Both the position numbers and the translations under genes were made by a program. A DNA stretch of 64,000 nucleotides from a bacterium (lineage in GTDB: Bacteria > Actinomycetota > Acidimicrobiia > Spongiisociales > ZC4RG35): positions 34,424 to 98,423 of the forward strand of contig JAPPLW010000103.1 in the NCBI GenBank assembly GCA_028819345.1, given 5' to 3'. Every line of letters starts with the position of its first letter. Positions within the stretch are counted from its first letter, which is position 1. A model generated the notes under the pieces. The model was not told the DNA's origin, ran no database searches, and saw only the letters and a list, made by a program, of their open reading frames with translations. Below are positions 1-8,689 of this stretch, one piece after another.

Positions 1-690
1 CAGCACGCTCATCTCCCCGGTCCCGAAGTCGATGGTGGCGGCGGTGTGCTCATCCACTCCGATCACTCCCATTCCCTCCGGCAGCATGGCCCGAAGCCGC
101 TGGAAACGGCGCCGCCCCATGTAGCAGCGGCTGGTGTCGAACCCCTGGCCCTCGGTGTTGTTCCAATGGGGTATGACCACCGTCTCCAGGCCCAGGTGAG
201 CGGTGAGGTTCAGGCCTTCCAACCACTCCAGCCCGGCGCCGACCTTGAATATCTCGTAGACCGGCAGGGTCTTGGCTCCGGCGGTGAGGGCGGCGGCCGA
301 GGCCAGGGTGACGGTGGCGCCGTCCGAGAGGACTTTCCGCAGGGCCGCCGCCAGTCCCGTCTCCCGCCAGGTTGCAAGGGCATAGCCGGGCGAACCGGGC
401 CCGGCGAAGACATAGCGGGCGCGGCGAACGGCGGCCAGCATTCGTTCGCGGGCGCCTTCTCCTTCTGCGTCGGAGCGATAGGAGGCAATTGCGGCCTCTA
501 TGGACAGGCTGGTCCGGAAGAACCCGGTGAGCCGTTCGGAGAGGAGAGGGGCGTTCTCCTGGAATCCGTAAGGAGTGTCCAAGACCACCGCCTCGCGGGC
601 CCCGGCCCGCTCGACTCCCAGCCGGTGGGCGGCCACCAGGCGATTGGAGACCTCTCCCGATCCCATCAGGATGAGCCGTCCGGCGCTCAT
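1..690 (-). CDS. Type-1 glutamine amidotransferase / peptidase S51 (cyanophycinase)-like protein, partial (runs off window start)
   Basis: Hand translation from ATG at 690: MSAGRLILMGSGEVSNRLVAAHRLGVERAGAREAVVLDTPYGFQENAPLL...YVFAGPGSPGYALATWRETGLAAALRKVLSDGATVTLASAAALTAGAKTLPVYEI. Open to the window edge, so absent from the ORF track. ATGA overlap with the upstream hydrolase. Confidence 0.6.
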   Translation of the reverse strand, partial: MSAGRLILMGSGEVSNRLVAAHRLGVERAGAREAVVLDTPYGFQENAPLLSERLTGFFRTSLSIEAAIASYRSDAEGEGARERMLAAVRRARYVFAGPGSPGYALATWRETGLAAALRKVLSDGATVTLASAAALTAGAKTLPVYEIFKVGAGLEWLEGLNLTAHLGLETVVIPHWNNTEGQGFDTSRCYMGRRRFQRLRAMLPEGMGVIGVDEHTAATIDFGTGEMSVL

Positions 691-1559
691 GGGGACACAT
701 CCCGCGCCAGTTCCTCCAGCCATCCGGCGGTCAGGCGAGGGTATTGAGCATGCAGGTCATGGTCCGCATCCAGCCATATCAACCGGCCCCGCGTAAGAAG
801 GTGGGCGAAACGGGACACGCTCTCTAGCTTGGCGGCTCTTCCGGCCGGCGTCTCGGTGGTGGCGATCACCAGGACCGGTTGTTGAATGAGGGGAGCGATC
901 TCGCACGGCTGGTGCTTCCACATCTCCGCCAGCAGCCGGAAGTGGTAGTCCCTCTTCAGGTGGGGCCGCGCTGTTCCGTCCGGCGCCACCGCGAAGTTGG
1001 CCAACTGGCCCAGGACGCCGTTCTCCGGCCAGGCGGAGTAGCGCTTCCGGAGCTTGTTCTCCAATTCGGTGAAGAGCACCTTGTCGAAGGACGGCGGGGC
1101 TAGTTCACGGGCCGCCGCCTCCCAGTCGGGGAAGGCCCTGCTCAACGTGATGAACCCCCCGTCGATGCAGGCCACGGCGGCGATTCGGCTCGGGTGGCGG
1201 CCGGCCAACTCCAATACCACATTGCCTCCCAGGGATTGTCCCGCCGCCACCACCGCCGTTCCGGGAGGAAAGAACCTGTCTATCACCGGCAGCAGATCGT
1301 CTGACAGGGTGGCGAAGTCGAAGGGTCCGTCCACCTTCTCGGACTGTCCGTGAGAGCGCTGGTCCACCGCCACGGACCGGTAGCCTCTCGACGCCAGATG
1401 GTCGGCGACTCCGTCCCAGAGGCGGGCGTTGGAGGCCAGCCCATGCACGAACAGGAAGGAAGCGGGCCGGGACCCGGTCCGGCTCACCGCGCTGATCCCC
1501 ACCCCCTGGGCGGTATTGATTCGTAGGCGTCGGGGTTCTCTCACTGCCCTCTTCCGCAT
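687..1559 (-). CDS. alpha/beta hydrolase
   Basis: FLFVHGLASNARLW, GQSLGG nucleophile elbow, DADHDLHAQYP near the C-terminus. Confidence 0.85.
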   Translation of the reverse strand: MRKRAVREPRRLRINTAQGVGISAVSRTGSRPASFLFVHGLASNARLWDGVADHLASRGYRSVAVDQRSHGQSEKVDGPFDFATLSDDLLPVIDRFFPPGTAVVAAGQSLGGNVVLELAGRHPSRIAAVACIDGGFITLSRAFPDWEAAARELAPPSFDKVLFTELENKLRKRYSAWPENGVLGQLANFAVAPDGTARPHLKRDYHFRLLAEMWKHQPCEIAPLIQQPVLVIATTETPAGRAAKLESVSRFAHLLTRGRLIWLDADHDLHAQYPRLTAGWLEELARDVSP

Positions 1560-1647
1560 TGCTCAATAGCGATTGCACCAAAAAGCATGGACCGCGAATA
1601 TGAGAGGAACATGAGATTTACCCTACCGGGAGGGCGGGCTAACATGA

Positions 1648-2925
1648 ATGGATGTGACAGCCACCATCGTGTTGGGCGCACAGTGGGGCGACGAGGGGAA
1701 GGGCCGGGTCACCGATTTCTTCGCGGAGTCCGCCGACTTCGTCGTCCGCTACCAGGGAGGGAACAACGCCGGGCACACCATCACCATTGGCGAACGAGTC
1801 TTTGCCCTCTCTGTCGTCCCGTCGGGGGTGATGTACGAGGAGTGCGTACCGGTGATCGCCTCGGGTTGTGTCCTGGATCCGGCGGTGCTCCTCGAAGAGA
1901 TCGAGATGCTCACCCGGGAGGGATTCAGCCCCGAACGCCTTCGGATCTCCTCCAACGCCCACCTGATCATGCCCTATCACCGGGTGCTGGACGGGGTGAT
2001 GGAACTGTATCTGGGCCGCAACCGGATCGGGACCACCAAACGGGGGATCGGCCCCGCCTACACCGACAAGTATCAGCGGGTGGGCATCAGGGTCCAGGAC
2101 CTGTTCGACCCCCGGATCTTCCGGGAGAAGGTGGAGGCGGCCCTCGAAGACAAGAACAAGATAATCAGCAGGGTCTACAACCGCCTCCCCATGGATCCCG
2201 AGGAGGTGACATCCCGGTACCTGGAGATGGCGGACCGTCTCCTTCCCTACGTGACCGATACCTCTCTTCTTCTTTGGAACGCAATTGCCGAAGGGCGCTC
2301 CGTGCTGTTCGAAGGTGCGCAGGGAACGCTCCTCGACATCGACCACGGCACGTATCCCTTCGTCACCTCCTCCAATCCCACCGCGGGCGGGGCGTTGATC
2401 GGGGCGGGGTTGGGGCCCACCGCTATCGACGCGGTGGTCGGGGTGGCCAAGGCCTACATCTCCCGGGTGGGCAGCGGGCCCTTCCCCACGGAGCTGTTCG
2501 ACGAGGTGGGGGATTGGATGGTGGAAAAGGGCCGGGAGTTCGGCACCGTAACCGGTCGACGGCGGCGCTGCGGGTGGCTGGACCTGGTGGCTCTTCGCTA
2601 CGCGGCGAGGATCAACGGGTTGACGCACCTGTTCATCACCAAGTTGGACATCCTGTCGGGGCTCGACACCCTACGGGTGGCGGTTGGCTACGACGGCGCC
2701 GGAGACAGCTACCGGGAGTTCCCCCGTCAGCAGCGGGTGCTGTACAAGTGCGCTCCGGTGTACGAAGAACTGGAGGGTTGGTCCGAGGACATCACGGAGG
2801 CCAGGAGGTTCGAGGACCTCCCGGCGGCGGCCCGCCGGTACATACGGTTCATCGAGGAGACGGTGGGAGTGCCGGTGGGATGGGTCTCGGTAGGCCCCGA
2901 GCGGAGCCAACTGGTGGTGAGATAG
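1648..2925 (+). CDS. purA: adenylosuccinate synthetase
   Basis: GAQWGDEGKGRVTDFFA, NNAGHTI, GAQGTLLDIDHGTYPFVTSSNPTAGG, GRRRRCGWLDLVALRYA. Confidence 0.97.
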   Translation: MDVTATIVLGAQWGDEGKGRVTDFFAESADFVVRYQGGNNAGHTITIGERVFALSVVPSGVMYEECVPVIASGCVLDPAVLLEEIEMLTREGFSPERLRISSNAHLIMPYHRVLDGVMELYLGRNRIGTTKRGIGPAYTDKYQRVGIRVQDLFDPRIFREKVEAALEDKNKIISRVYNRLPMDPEEVTSRYLEMADRLLPYVTDTSLLLWNAIAEGRSVLFEGAQGTLLDIDHGTYPFVTSSNPTAGGALIGAGLGPTAIDAVVGVAKAYISRVGSGPFPTELFDEVGDWMVEKGREFGTVTGRRRRCGWLDLVALRYAARINGLTHLFITKLDILSGLDTLRVAVGYDGAGDSYREFPRQQRVLYKCAPVYEELEGWSEDITEARRFEDLPAAARRYIRFIEETVGVPVGWVSVGPERSQLVVR

Positions 2926-2940
2926 CTCCCCGCCGGGGGA

Positions 2941-4128
2941 TCAGATCGAATGGGCGAGAGGGGCCGCAAGATCGCCGTTGGGCGATACCGACACTTCCCT
3001 GGCGCCCAACCACCCGGCCATGTCCAGGAGTTCTGCGGCAAGCTCCCGGCAGACCCCTTCGGTGGCGATGTCGGGCTCGGCGTAGCTGCCCAGCACCAGC
3101 AGGCGTTTGGCGCGCCGGTCCAGCTTGAGGTCCACCCGGGCGACCATCTTGTCTCCGAGCAGGAAGGGCAGCACGTAGTAGCCGTGAATCCGCTTGGGGC
3201 GAGGAATGTAGATCTCAATCCGGTAACGGAAGTCGAAGATCCGCTCCAGCCGCGGCCGGTGCCACACCAGGGGATCGAAGGGCGAGAGGAGCGCCCGTCC
3301 CCCGACGCGGCGGGGAAGGGCGGCATCGGGATCCAGGTATGCCGGCTCCGACCAGCCTTCCACCTCCACTTCCCGGATGCTGCCTGAGGCGACCAGGTCG
3401 GAGAGCGCCTGGCGGGCCGGCCAGATGCCTATGCGGTAGTAGTCGGCGAGATCGGCCGCGGTCCCCACGCCGCAGCGCTCCACCGCCAGGAGCAGCAGCC
3501 GGCGGAGGGCTTCCGGCCCCTCGACCGGCGGCTCGGCCAGCGCCCAGGCGGGATGAACCCGCTCGGGAATGTCGAACCACCGGATGAAGTTCGGCCGGTC
3601 GGCCACGGTGACCGCGCCTTTCCAGAACAGCCACTCCAGGGCGCGTTTGCCCATCGAGTGTCCCCACCACGATCCGCCGGACTTCCCCGGTTCGCTCAGA
3701 TCGGAAGGGCGGAGCGGTCCCCTCTCAGCCACCTCCCGGCCCACCTGCTGCACGTATTCGGGGTTGTCGTAATTGACGGACTCGATCCATCCCCGAGGCG
3801 TCTCACGCATCCGGTGGACGAAGAGGGGGCGATGGCGGATCGGTATCAGGGACCGCTCGTGCCCCCAGTACTCGAAGAGTTCCTGCGATGTCCAGAGCCA
3901 TTGGTCCAGGAGATCGCCGGGATAGGCGCCCAGCCGGGAGAAGAAGGGGAGATAATGGGCTCTGGCCAGTACGTTCACAGAGTCGAGTTGCACGACGCCC
4001 ATCGTGTCGAGCGCCTCGCGGAAGTTGTCGGCGTCCACCGGCTCCGTGGGCCGGGACAGTCCTAGCCCCGTGGCGGCGATCGCAACACGGCGAGCCTGGG
4101 CCGGGGTGAGTCGCTTCACATCCGCCAT
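2941..4128 (-). CDS. winged-helix DNA glycosylase of the YcaQ/AlkX (HTH_42) family
   Basis: VVQLDSVNVLARAHYLPFFSRLG (QxD motif of YcaQ/AlkX-type proteins), LLSPFDPLVWHRPRLERIFDFRYRIEIYIPRPKRIHGYYVLPFLLGD. Start chosen at MADVKRLT. Confidence 0.85.
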   Translation of the reverse strand: MADVKRLTPAQARRVAIAATGLGLSRPTEPVDADNFREALDTMGVVQLDSVNVLARAHYLPFFSRLGAYPGDLLDQWLWTSQELFEYWGHERSLIPIRHRPLFVHRMRETPRGWIESVNYDNPEYVQQVGREVAERGPLRPSDLSEPGKSGGSWWGHSMGKRALEWLFWKGAVTVADRPNFIRWFDIPERVHPAWALAEPPVEGPEALRRLLLLAVERCGVGTAADLADYYRIGIWPARQALSDLVASGSIREVEVEGWSEPAYLDPDAALPRRVGGRALLSPFDPLVWHRPRLERIFDFRYRIEIYIPRPKRIHGYYVLPFLLGDKMVARVDLKLDRRAKRLLVLGSYAEPDIATEGVCRELAAELLDMAGWLGAREVSVSPNGDLAAPLAHSI

Positions 4129-4258
4129 GGGAGGTACCCGGGGAGTGCGGCGGCGTCGGTCGCAATGCACATCGGATAGGAGCCTATGGTCGTCTCCGCC
4201 GCCTTCAGCCTATTTGTGGCTGGGCCGCCGTGCATTGGCAGGTAGTCTCCCATAAGCG

Positions 4259-5599
4259 GTGGGACCCATGAGTCCCCCGGCCGATGAGATGATTGATCGC
4301 TACACGCTTCCGGAGATGGCCGAGTTGTGGTCGGCTGAACGGCGCCTGGCCACTTGGAAGAAAGTGGAGGAATTGGCGCTGGAAGCCTGGGTGGAGGCGG
4401 GAGTGGCGCCCGCCGCGGCCGTGAGGGCAATCCGGAACGCGCCGGTTCCCACACCGGAGCAGGTCGCTGAGCGGGAGGCGATCATCAATCATGATCTAGC
4501 CGCATTTGTCGACGTCCTGGCGGCTGGCATGGAGGAGGGAGGGGAGTGGGTCCACTACGGGCTGACCTCGTCGGATGTGGTCGACACCGCCTCCGGTGTG
4601 ATCATGGGGGAGGCGGCCGGTTTGTTGATCGGCCAAGTCGAACGGCTCTTTTCGGTGGTCAAGGAGGCGGCCCTGGCGCACCGGGACACCCTGATGCTGG
4701 GTCGCACCCACGGCATGTGGGCCGAGCCCACCTCCTGGGGCCTCAAATTGGCGAACTGGGCCTTTCAGCTGGCCAGGGACCATGAACGGCTCAGCGCTGC
4801 CCGCCAGGCGGTGGCGGTGGGCAAGGTGAGCGGCGCGGTGGGCACCTATGCGCAATGTCCCCCGGCTGTGGAAGAGTACGTTTGCCGGAGGCTTGGCATC
4901 GGTTCGGAACCGGCCTCCACCCAGGTGACCGCCCGGGATCGTCACGCCCAGTTGCTGGGAGCCATCGCTTTGGCCGGGGCTTCCCTGGAGCGTTTCGCCA
5001 CCGAGGTCCGCCTGCTGCAACGCAACGAGGTGGGAGAGGTGGCGGAGGGATTCCGGCCCGGCCAGAAGGGATCTTCGGCCATGCCCCACAAGAGGAACCC
5101 GATCACCTCGGAGAGAATGGTCGGCATGGCGCGGCTGCTACGGGGGTACTCCACCGCCGCACTCGAGAATGTGGCGCTGTGGCATGAGCGGGACATCAGC
5201 CATTCCTCGGTCGAGCGGGTGATCATACCCGACGCCTGCACCGTCCTCCATTACATGCTGGTGACCTTCACCCGGCTGATGGTGCGCCTGGAGGTGAACG
5301 CGGCGAGGATGAGATCCAATCTCGATTCAACCGGAGGCCTGGTGGTCAGCGGCGCGCTTCTGTCGGAGTTGATCCAGCAGTCCGGCCTCAGCCGGGACGA
5401 CGCCTACCGGATCGTGCAGCGAAACGCTGCGGCGGTGCTCGACGGCGGCGGCGTCCTGTGGGAGAAGTTGGCCGCCGACCCTGACGTGACGGTCCCGGCC
5501 GACCGGCTGAAAGAGGTCTCCGACCCGATGAGATTCCTGGCTGAGACCTCGGTGGTATTCGGACGGCTCCGCTCTGTGACCCTACGCCCCACGGATTGA
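4259..5599 (+). CDS. purB: adenylosuccinate lyase
   Basis: GSSAMPHKRNPI signature, HYGLTSSDVVDTA, GRTHGMWAEPTSWGLKL. Confidence 0.96.
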   Translation: MGPMSPPADEMIDRYTLPEMAELWSAERRLATWKKVEELALEAWVEAGVAPAAAVRAIRNAPVPTPEQVAEREAIINHDLAAFVDVLAAGMEEGGEWVHYGLTSSDVVDTASGVIMGEAAGLLIGQVERLFSVVKEAALAHRDTLMLGRTHGMWAEPTSWGLKLANWAFQLARDHERLSAARQAVAVGKVSGAVGTYAQCPPAVEEYVCRRLGIGSEPASTQVTARDRHAQLLGAIALAGASLERFATEVRLLQRNEVGEVAEGFRPGQKGSSAMPHKRNPITSERMVGMARLLRGYSTAALENVALWHERDISHSSVERVIIPDACTVLHYMLVTFTRLMVRLEVNAARMRSNLDSTGGLVVSGALLSELIQQSGLSRDDAYRIVQRNAAAVLDGGGVLWEKLAADPDVTVPADRLKEVSDPMRFLAETSVVFGRLRSVTLRPTD

Positions 5600-5641
5600 C
5601 CGCCGGTTGACGGGCTACCCCAGCCGGGGTCCTTAAAGAGG

Positions 5642-5675
5642 GTTTCGGCTGGCGGGAGGACCCACCAGCCGAAAC
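5642..5675. terminator. Bidirectional stem-loop between convergent purB and the proX-like gene
   Basis: Perfect 11-bp arms GTTTCGGCTGG (5642-5652) / CCAGCCGAAAC (5665-5675). Confidence 0.75.
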
Positions 5676-5702
5676 AGTCGATTACTTACAGATTGGGATC
5701 AG

Positions 5703-6641
5703 CTACCCGCGGGCGATCTCCAGCCAACTGTCGACCCGGTCGCGGTTGGATGCGATCCAGGCCTCGGCGTCGGCCTGCACATCGGCGTCGGAGTACTCGT
5801 CCGCGGCGGCCATCTTGGCATTCTGAGCGGCGATGTCGCTCAACGGAATCGCCACCACCTCCAGGAGACGGCGGATATCCGGGTTGTCATCCAAGAAGTT
5901 GGTGTTGGCCACGGCCCGGATGTCGTTTACGCCGTGCTCGTACACCCACACCGCGTTGTCGCCGTCCACCAGGGAGTCGGCGGTCCAGTTGGGCGTGTAG
6001 GCGTAGAACAGCACCGACTCACCGGCATTCACCCGGTCGATGACGCCTCGGACCAGGTCGTCGTAGTTACCCACGATCTGTTCCACGTTGGCGCCCCAAC
6101 TCTCGTCGGCGATCAGGTCGTTGATCCAGGTGTTGCATCCCCATCCGGCGTTGCATCCGATCAGGTCGGCCTTGCCGTTGCCGTTGGCGTCGAAGACACC
6201 GGCATTGGCGGCTACGTCAGCCATGGACGTGATCCCCAGCCGGTCGGCGGTGGCCTTGTCGACCATCCAGCCCTCGACGCCCCCCTTGGCTACTTCATAG
6301 CCGACGGGTTCGATCGGGAGATCCACCGCTTGGCCGGTGACGTTCTCTCCTTCCAGGAAGATGTCGTGGTTCGGGAACCATCCGTTGGCCCACAGGTCGT
6401 ACTGCCCGGCGGCCAGGGCCGGATAGAAGGAAAATGGCTGCAACTCTGCCAACGCGGGATCGGTGACCTCGTGTCCGAGTTCTGCGATCAACTGAGCGTA
6501 GATGGCGGCCTGCATGTGACCGGAGCCCCAATCGGCCCGAGCAATCGTCACGGGTCGATCTTGGCCGTCGGTGGCGCAGGCGGAGAGCACCAGCACGAAC
6601 GCCGCGAGGGCGGCGATCAGTACATTCGTTCTCTTGATCAT
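5703..6641 (-). CDS. Glycine betaine/proline-type (ProX/OpuAC) substrate-binding lipoprotein
   Basis: Lipobox LVLSACATDG; ARADWGSGHMQAAIYAQLI, YDLWANGWFPNHD, DANGNGKADLIGCNAGWGCN, FYAYTPNWTADSL, PLSDIAAQNAKM resemble E. coli ProX-type sequence blocks. Confidence 0.9.
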   Translation of the reverse strand: MIKRTNVLIAALAAFVLVLSACATDGQDRPVTIARADWGSGHMQAAIYAQLIAELGHEVTDPALAELQPFSFYPALAAGQYDLWANGWFPNHDIFLEGENVTGQAVDLPIEPVGYEVAKGGVEGWMVDKATADRLGITSMADVAANAGVFDANGNGKADLIGCNAGWGCNTWINDLIADESWGANVEQIVGNYDDLVRGVIDRVNAGESVLFYAYTPNWTADSLVDGDNAVWVYEHGVNDIRAVANTNFLDDNPDIRRLLEVVAIPLSDIAAQNAKMAAADEYSDADVQADAEAWIASNRDRVDSWLEIARG

Positions 6642-8407
6642 GACTGGTCACCTCCTCTTCCCAGCCTCTCAAGCAAGCCGCTGTGCTGGGCCTTGAAGAT
6701 GGCCTCGTCGTAGTGACTCTCCAAGAGGTCGAGTTCTTCGTCGAAGGCCTTCTTGAGGCTCCACAGCATGATGAGAAGCACGAACAGGAATGGCAGCCCG
6801 GTGGCCACGGCGGCCGTTTGGAGTGCCGATAGGCCACCTCCCAACAGCAACACGCATGCGACGAGGCCCTCCATGCACGCCCAGAAAACCCGCTGGGGCT
6901 TGGGCGAGTCGAGCTTTCCTCCAGAGGTGAGGTGATCCACGACCAGAGACCCGGAGTCCGACGAGGTAACGAAGAACGAAACCAACAGCAAGATGCCCAC
7001 TATCGAGACGAAGAAGGTCCATGGGAAGGCCTCCAACATCACGAACAGGGCGGTGGCCACGTTCTCGTTCACCGCGGTGGCAACGTCCAGTTCACCGGTC
7101 ATCTGCAGATTCATGGCCGCTCCGCCGAACACCGCGAACCACAGGAAGCACAGGAGGCAGGGGAGGACGATCACACCGATGATCATCTCCCTCACCGAGC
7201 GTCCCTTGGAGATTCGGGCGATAAACATGCCGACGAAGGGAGACCAGGAGATCCACCATCCCCAGTAGAAGATGGTCCACCACTGCTGCCACTGGGTGTC
7301 GATCAACGCTGCGTTCCAGAACGAGAACTCCGGCAGGATCTGGATGTAGACGCCGATGCTCTCAACGTACAGCGACAGGACCAACAGGGTCGGTCCCACC
7401 AACATCACGAACAGCAGGAACGCTGCGGCCAGATAGACGTTGAGCTGGCTGAGCCTCTTGACCCCTGCATCCAGACCTGCAACCACCGAGATGGTCGCCA
7501 GCCCGGTAATGAAGGCGATCAGGAGGATCTGGAACCCGGTGCCCTCCGGGAGGCCGAAGAGCTTGTGCAGTCCCGCAGCAGCCTGTCCGGCGCCGAATCC
7601 CAGTGAGGTGGCGAGCCCGAAGAGGGTGGCCACCACCGTCAGGATGTCGATGGCGTTGCCCCATCCGCCGTAGATCCTCGGACCGAGAATCGGATAGAAG
7701 ACCGAGCGGAAGGTCAGTGGCAGGCCGCGGTTGTAGGCGAAGAACCCCAGGGCCAGGGCTACCAGGCCGTACAGCGCCCATCCGTGGATCCCCCAGTGGA
7801 GGTAGGATGTCGCCAGCGCTCCTCGGGCCGCGCCCGCTGACAGGGGCTCGACGTCGAAGAGGGGAGGCGGCGCCGTCAGGTGATAGATCGGCTCTGCGAC
7901 GCCCCAGAACATCAACCCGATGCCGAGACCGGCGGAGATCAACATTGCGTACCAGGCGCCCGTGGAGAACTCGGGAAGGGCCCCTGGACCTCCTAGTCGG
8001 ATCTTGCCGTATCTCCCTAACGCAAAGTAGAGAGCGGCGCCGATAAAGATGTTGAACGCGATGATGTACAGCCAACCCACCTTCTCGTTGATGAAGGTGA
8101 GAATGGTGCCGAACACATCAGCGGCCGACTCCGGGAACAACAAGGTCCAAGCGATGAACAGCAGCAGGAAGCCTGCCGCGTAGAACGTCACCTGGGGGTG
8201 GATGTCGAATCCCCACTTGACAATGTTCTTGTCACCGGGTTCCCGGTCGGCCACCTCGGGATAGAAATCGATGTCGGGATCGACTTGGAGGCCTTCGAAC
8301 TGGGGTCGATTACGGATGGCCTCCGCGCGGCGGCGCTCCTCATCCTCTTCCCAGTCCTCGTAGGCCTCGGCGATCTGAGTGAGATCGAGATCTTCTTTCT
8401 CAGACAT
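6638..8407 (-). CDS. BCCT family (betaine/carnitine/choline) transporter
   Basis: YWGWWISWSPFVGMFIARISKGRSVREMIIGVI, MFWGVAEPIYHL, SDSGSLVVDHLTSGG; multiple hydrophobic TM segments; acidic N-terminal tail. Confidence 0.95.
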   Translation of the reverse strand: MSEKEDLDLTQIAEAYEDWEEDEERRRAEAIRNRPQFEGLQVDPDIDFYPEVADREPGDKNIVKWGFDIHPQVTFYAAGFLLLFIAWTLLFPESAADVFGTILTFINEKVGWLYIIAFNIFIGAALYFALGRYGKIRLGGPGALPEFSTGAWYAMLISAGLGIGLMFWGVAEPIYHLTAPPPLFDVEPLSAGAARGALATSYLHWGIHGWALYGLVALALGFFAYNRGLPLTFRSVFYPILGPRIYGGWGNAIDILTVVATLFGLATSLGFGAGQAAAGLHKLFGLPEGTGFQILLIAFITGLATISVVAGLDAGVKRLSQLNVYLAAAFLLFVMLVGPTLLVLSLYVESIGVYIQILPEFSFWNAALIDTQWQQWWTIFYWGWWISWSPFVGMFIARISKGRSVREMIIGVIVLPCLLCFLWFAVFGGAAMNLQMTGELDVATAVNENVATALFVMLEAFPWTFFVSIVGILLLVSFFVTSSDSGSLVVDHLTSGGKLDSPKPQRVFWACMEGLVACVLLLGGGLSALQTAAVATGLPFLFVLLIMLWSLKKAFDEELDLLESHYDEAIFKAQHSGLLERLGRGGDQS

Positions 8408-8689
8408 ACGAACTCCTTTCTACTCGTGGATCAACCATTCTCGCCTCCTTCCGTTGTCTTCTCTACTTCACTACCACCCGCAACGAACGATCTCCAGCAA
8501 ACCTCAGCCGTGACGGTGGGGATTGGTATTTCCCAGCAACCCTACTTATGAACCTTCGGGCGCGTCGCAAAAAGCGGCGAATCTTTTTTCTTGTTTCACC
8601 TGGTGGAATGACATTCATTTTCAGGACGCAGAAGGAGCATTTGCATATCGCCTTGCTACCCTTTGGCCCAGCCCACCCGGACACCTTTC

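Noticed and set aside
1587-3128. 513-aa plus-strand ORF overlapping purA in another frame
   Set aside because: Arg/Gly-rich frameshift shadow of purA; the 1648-2925 frame carries the PurA motifs.
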